Source of the DNA: Steromphala cineraria
Taxonomy: Eukaryota; Mollusca; Gastropoda; Trochida; Trochidae
Direction: 5' to 3'
Length of the DNA: 64,000 nt
Assembly (NCBI GenBank): GCA_916613615.1
Contig: OU744720.1
Location: forward strand, 75,047,338-75,111,337
A model generated the notes under the pieces. That model saw only the letters and a program-made list of their open reading frames with translations. It made no database searches and was not told the origin of the DNA. The translations under genes were made by a program, and so were the position numbers. Shown piece after piece: positions 62,201 through 64,000 of the stretch (positions within the stretch are counted from its first letter, which is position 1; the number at the start of each line of letters is the position of its first letter).

Positions 62201-63015
62201 ATCTTTTGGACGACTCGGGCAAATTTATGTCTTACGATTCTTTTGAACAAAAATACAAAGTAAACGCTAACTATCTAAAATATTCTGGACTGATAAACTC
62301 AATTAAAACTTTCTTAAAGCAAAAAGGGTTTAAATTAGAAACATTCACGAAAACTGAAAACCCTTTACAACCATTCATGTTACATTTTCTCACTAGAAAT
62401 AAAACTGGATGCCAAACTTTCTACAAATCTCTTCTTAAGACAAAACTAATTGAAAACCAACACACTGTAAAATGGAATACAACACTTGGAAATGAAATTG
62501 ATCGCAGCTCCTGGCAACGTTACAATCATATTCCATTTCGCTGTTCAAAGGATACAAATTTGCAATGGTTTCAATACAAGCTCCTTCACCATTTCCTACC
62601 TACAAACTCTAGACTATATAAGATGGACTACACTGAAACTAATCTATGCAGCTATTGTTCTGGCTCTTTAGAGACAAGCACACATATATTTTATGACTGT
62701 AGCAAGGTTACTCATATTTGGAAAAAACTTGAAAACTGGCTAAATGAAAAATTGGAAGTAAATCTAAGCTTTTCTAAAGAAAAAATTCTATTCGGTTTTG
62801 GTCATAAAAATAACGATCCAATCAACGTGATACTTATCCTATTTAAAAATTTAATTTTTTACCATAAATCGTCATCAAGAATGCCAACCTTTCAATTTTT
62901 GCAAGAGGAGCTAAATAAATATTATAATTTAACAAGATATTCTGCTATAATAAGCTCAAAAATCGACAGCTTCTACAAATTCTGGTCGACTTGCCATGTT
63001 TTGTTTAAAGATTGA
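59215..63015 (+). CDS. LINE ORF2: APE endonuclease and reverse transcriptase
   Basis: 1,266 residues from the ATG at 59215 (the frame extends two codons upstream, but without an ATG). The endonuclease (1-240) shows SQNCRG (N11), CLQDVHF (D40), NLYGPN (111-116), CGDWN (141-145), LDYFLVS (205-211) and TDHS (229-232). The RT has SPGADGF, NWRPISLLS, motif A LLLIDFEKAFD (D607), motif B GCRQGDPLSP (663-672) and motif C QFADD (D709, D710). The C terminus holds a C-x2-C-x8-H-x4-C knuckle (C1145, C1148, H1157, C1162). The protein nicks the target and copies element RNA from the nick (target-primed reverse transcription). One oddity is D instead of the usual E at the QE position of the endonuclease. 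Everything else looks intact. Confidence 0.95.
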   Translation: MVEKLRLVSQNCRGLHDKQKRKELFTFLKRKRAQIYCLQDVHFTEDMEKSIQEEWGNKNCFFSSFKSNSRGVALLCSKWLDFELQGITKDEEGNMIIIEMTLDKYKLAIVNLYGPNNDDPDFYISLVQKIKTLNSDHVILCGDWNVIQEFAIDTYNYKHMNNPKAREQISQLKDDLDFYDPWREMNPFERRYTWGQPTPLKQARLDYFLVSHNMLPSIIDSAIEPGFKTDHSLISLTFKLSDLSRGKGFWKFNNSLLRDQKYVSKVKHIISETTAQYKVDSDEYNIDDQLLFETILLIIRGETIKYSSFLKKERINREKDLSDTLHEKEIELDKCENETTKEKIITDINTTRIELEELYETKTRGSILRSKAVWLDQGEKPTSFFLSLESRNFLNKSFSRLEDSAGRILDSQNDIQKEVQSFYQKLYNKHDVSDIDLEDLLKNYSSPRLDNDVASKLEGDLTEGEILVALKCLKNNKSPGADGFTAEFLKFFWFDLGKYLVRSLNYGYRNGELSVSQKQGLITCIPKGNKPKQFMKNWRPISLLSVFYKVGSMAISKRIKSVLDQLVNEDQKGFMSGRYIGDITRLIYDLIDYTDTYQIPGLLLLIDFEKAFDTVDWLFIEKTLTFFNFGESIKQWIRVFYNNIKSSVLVNGFGSPNFDIYRGCRQGDPLSPYLFILCVEILAILIRNNNEIKGIQIGNVEYLLNQFADDTPCTLDGSERSLQAVLQVLTFFARFSGLRVNIDKTRIIWIGSKKRSKMKLCHKWNLNWDQSEFDLLGIKFNVDIENMIELNYKDKLRKCETLMSIWSIRKLTPLGRITILKSLILPKLNHLFAALPNPPDKLINDLQAKCFRFIWGNKPDKVKRDQLMCSVKDGGLNAPNIKEIIQAQKVSVIRRFYNSYSKGCTLFSENLPQIGPFTIFEYNCPNLRNIIIPLVRNKFYCDLLNAWWDLLSRKGEADLPNNIPSQLIWFNQNILIDRKTIFYRNWQAKGVVFINDLLDDSGKFMSYDSFEQKYKVNANYLKYSGLINSIKTFLKQKGFKLETFTKTENPLQPFMLHFLTRNKTGCQTFYKSLLKTKLIENQHTVKWNTTLGNEIDRSSWQRYNHIPFRCSKDTNLQWFQYKLLHHFLPTNSRLYKMDYTETNLCSYCSGSLETSTHIFYDCSKVTHIWKKLENWLNEKLEVNLSFSKEKILFGFGHKNNDPINVILILFKNLIFYHKSSSRMPTFQFLQEELNKYYNLTRYSAIISSKIDSFYKFWSTCHVLFKD

Positions 63016-63153
63016 TTCATGTTTCATGATTATGACCAAATATGTCTTTTTGTGTTGTTGTTGTTGTTGTTGACTGTATATATAGACATGCTACATATAT
63101 GTACCGGAGACACAACTTGTAAAATGGGGAAAAATAAAAAATGAAAAAAAAAA

Positions 63154-63259
63154 ATTATTGATACAGGGATGGATGCTTACATACAATCATATGCACCTGC
63201 CAAACTCTTGTCTGAATTGGCTGGTCATGATAATGTTGGCTATGATGTATTTTTTTATC
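63154..63259. repeat. right copy of the 106-bp target-site duplication
   Basis: It follows the A-rich tail of the LINE and repeats 57473-57578 without a visible mismatch, then continues into unit 4 DNA (ACCTGACCCTC). One A could belong to either the tail or the duplication. Confidence 0.92.
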
Positions 63260-63306
63260 ACCTGACCCTCTTTACCGATCTGTTGATAATACAATATCTA
63301 TATAAA

Positions 63307-63645
63307 TCTCAATCAGACTGTACAGGTCGATACGTTCTCTGTACACAAGTTTACTCAAGTGGTTTCATTTATGCAAACGGTTCAAATTGAATGGATGCAA
63401 TTTTATTGATATAAACTTCGAAGCTTAATCATAATTAAGAAGTCGTATGTACAAAAAATAGTAATTTTTTTTCATCAACCCCACTTCAAGAATGGTAATT
63501 ATAATGAACTGAATATAAGGCTAAACTGACTTTTGTATATCTTTGTACAATTCACTGTTTCCTGTAATGAAGCCGACTTTAGTTGACCTCAGGACTCATC
63601 AAATGACGTTTGGGTTGTCAGAAAAATAGCTTTTGACCGTTTACT
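63307..63645. other. sequence not shared with other units
   Basis: Unit homology stops at TATATAAAT (63306) and resumes near 63650. The 340 bp between match no other unit by eye and have no coding signal. A deletion with filler or a decayed insertion is likely. Confidence 0.45.
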
Positions 63646-63847
63646 TCAAGACATCACTTTTAAAAATTAGACAGAAATGTGCTGCTTTATACATTTTTTA
63701 ACAACATTGAATATATGATTTATTGGTATCTTCTCTAATTATTTGGAAAACAAACACATAAAAGGGATTGTTTAAACCTCTCATGTTTCTCAAACTCCAA
63801 ATGAAATTTCCTCATTTTTCAAGTTAAATAAAAACCCAAACCCTAAC

Positions 63848-63944
63848 CATTTTACGAACACAGTGTGTAAAATAAATAAGCTTAAGTTTAGCTTGTATGT
63901 CTCCGGCAGTAATGTCATAAAAGCCAGAAGGCTGATTTATCTTG
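63848..63944 (-). pseudogene. 97-bp exon-like segment, unit 4
   Basis: Acceptor TTTCTTTCAG, frame QPSGFYDITAGDIQAKLKL, end THCVRKM before GTTAGG. It is open throughout and the same length as in units 1 and 2. Compared with unit 2, almost every base change alters a residue, but the first eleven codons and THCVRK are unchanged. Confidence 0.35.
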
Positions 63945-64000
63945 CTGAAAGAAATATACACTTATAGGGTTTATTAACATGAATTACTTTTGAGAACTGG

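Larger units (their letters stand above)
57579..63153 (+). mobile_element. full-length L1/Tx1-type LINE, apparently intact
   Basis: A 5,575-bp non-LTR retrotransposon: a 206-bp GC-richer leader (starting CGGTTTCCGGTTGCGC), ORF1 (57785-58519), a 695-bp spacer, ORF2 (59215-63015), then a short 3' end with a (GTT)n run (about 63054) and an A-rich tail (63141-63153). It is flanked by perfect 106-bp direct repeats of array DNA. Both frames lack stops or frameshifts, and the flanking repeats show no visible difference, so the insertion is recent and the copy may be active. The clade call rests on ORF2 layout (APE endonuclease, RT, C-terminal CCHC) and an L1-like ORF1. Confidence 0.93.
54986..64000. 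repeat. array unit 4, split by a LINE and cut by the window edge
   Basis: Fourth copy. Its start carries two versions of the Q block CATTTGCCATAGACACTAA / CTTTTGCCATAAACACTAA (about 54986-55333 and 55470-55820), a local tandem duplication. Landmarks continue to the LINE target near 57473. After the LINE and its repeated target the unit resumes, but 63307-63645 is unrelated sequence replacing about 1.5 kb seen in unit 2. The unit picks up again at ACATCACTTTTAAAAATTAG (63650) and runs off the window. Confidence 0.8.

Noticed and set aside
57473..63259. LTR interpretation of the 106-bp flanking repeats
   Set aside because: The repeats are array DNA, as shown by units 1-3, and carry no TG...CA ends or polyadenylation signal. 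They are a target duplication.
23366..64000. CRISPR-like or short satellite array
   Set aside because: The repeats are kilobases long with no short regular spacer pattern. Nothing in the window looks prokaryotic.

Overview
The window looks like a piece of an AT-rich animal nuclear genome dominated by repeats. Supporting signs are exons with GT/AG boundaries, tRNA-derived SINEs, TIR transposons and an L1/Tx1-type LINE, with no prokaryotic gene layout. An invertebrate, perhaps a lophotrochozoan such as a mollusc, is a guess from the repeat types and is not proven.

Left part (1-23.4 kb): mostly single-copy, gene-poor sequence. The only convincing host coding segment is a first exon on the minus strand (5017-5406). 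It encodes a type II membrane protein with a stalk and a furin-like basic site, an architecture like TNF-family ligands or transmembrane collagens, and a TATA-like box lies upstream. The rest holds scattered transposable elements: two copies each of two TTAA-flanked MITE families, a TA-flanked element with perfect 26-bp terminal inverted repeats, two tRNA-derived SINE copies and a possible solo LTR.

Right part (23.4-64 kb): a tandem array of at least four copies of a roughly 8-kb unit. Each unit contains two older, diverged half-units (called Q and P here), so the array has two levels of duplication. The copies carry short exon-like segments on the minus strand with conserved splice signals and frames. 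Most differences between copies change amino acids, so whether any copy is a working gene is open.

The array copies act as natural empty-site controls for later insertions. A 325-bp tRNA-SINE sits in unit 2. A 7.2-kb TTAA-flanked DNA transposon, with transposase-like exon fragments and nested repeats, splits unit 3. A full-length, apparently intact LINE with ORF1 and ORF2 splits unit 4 and is flanked by a perfect 106-bp target-site duplication. A 1-kb unclassified element with dense GATCGT/AGAGCGT words, a TATA box and a small basic ORF lies at the unit 1/unit 2 junction.
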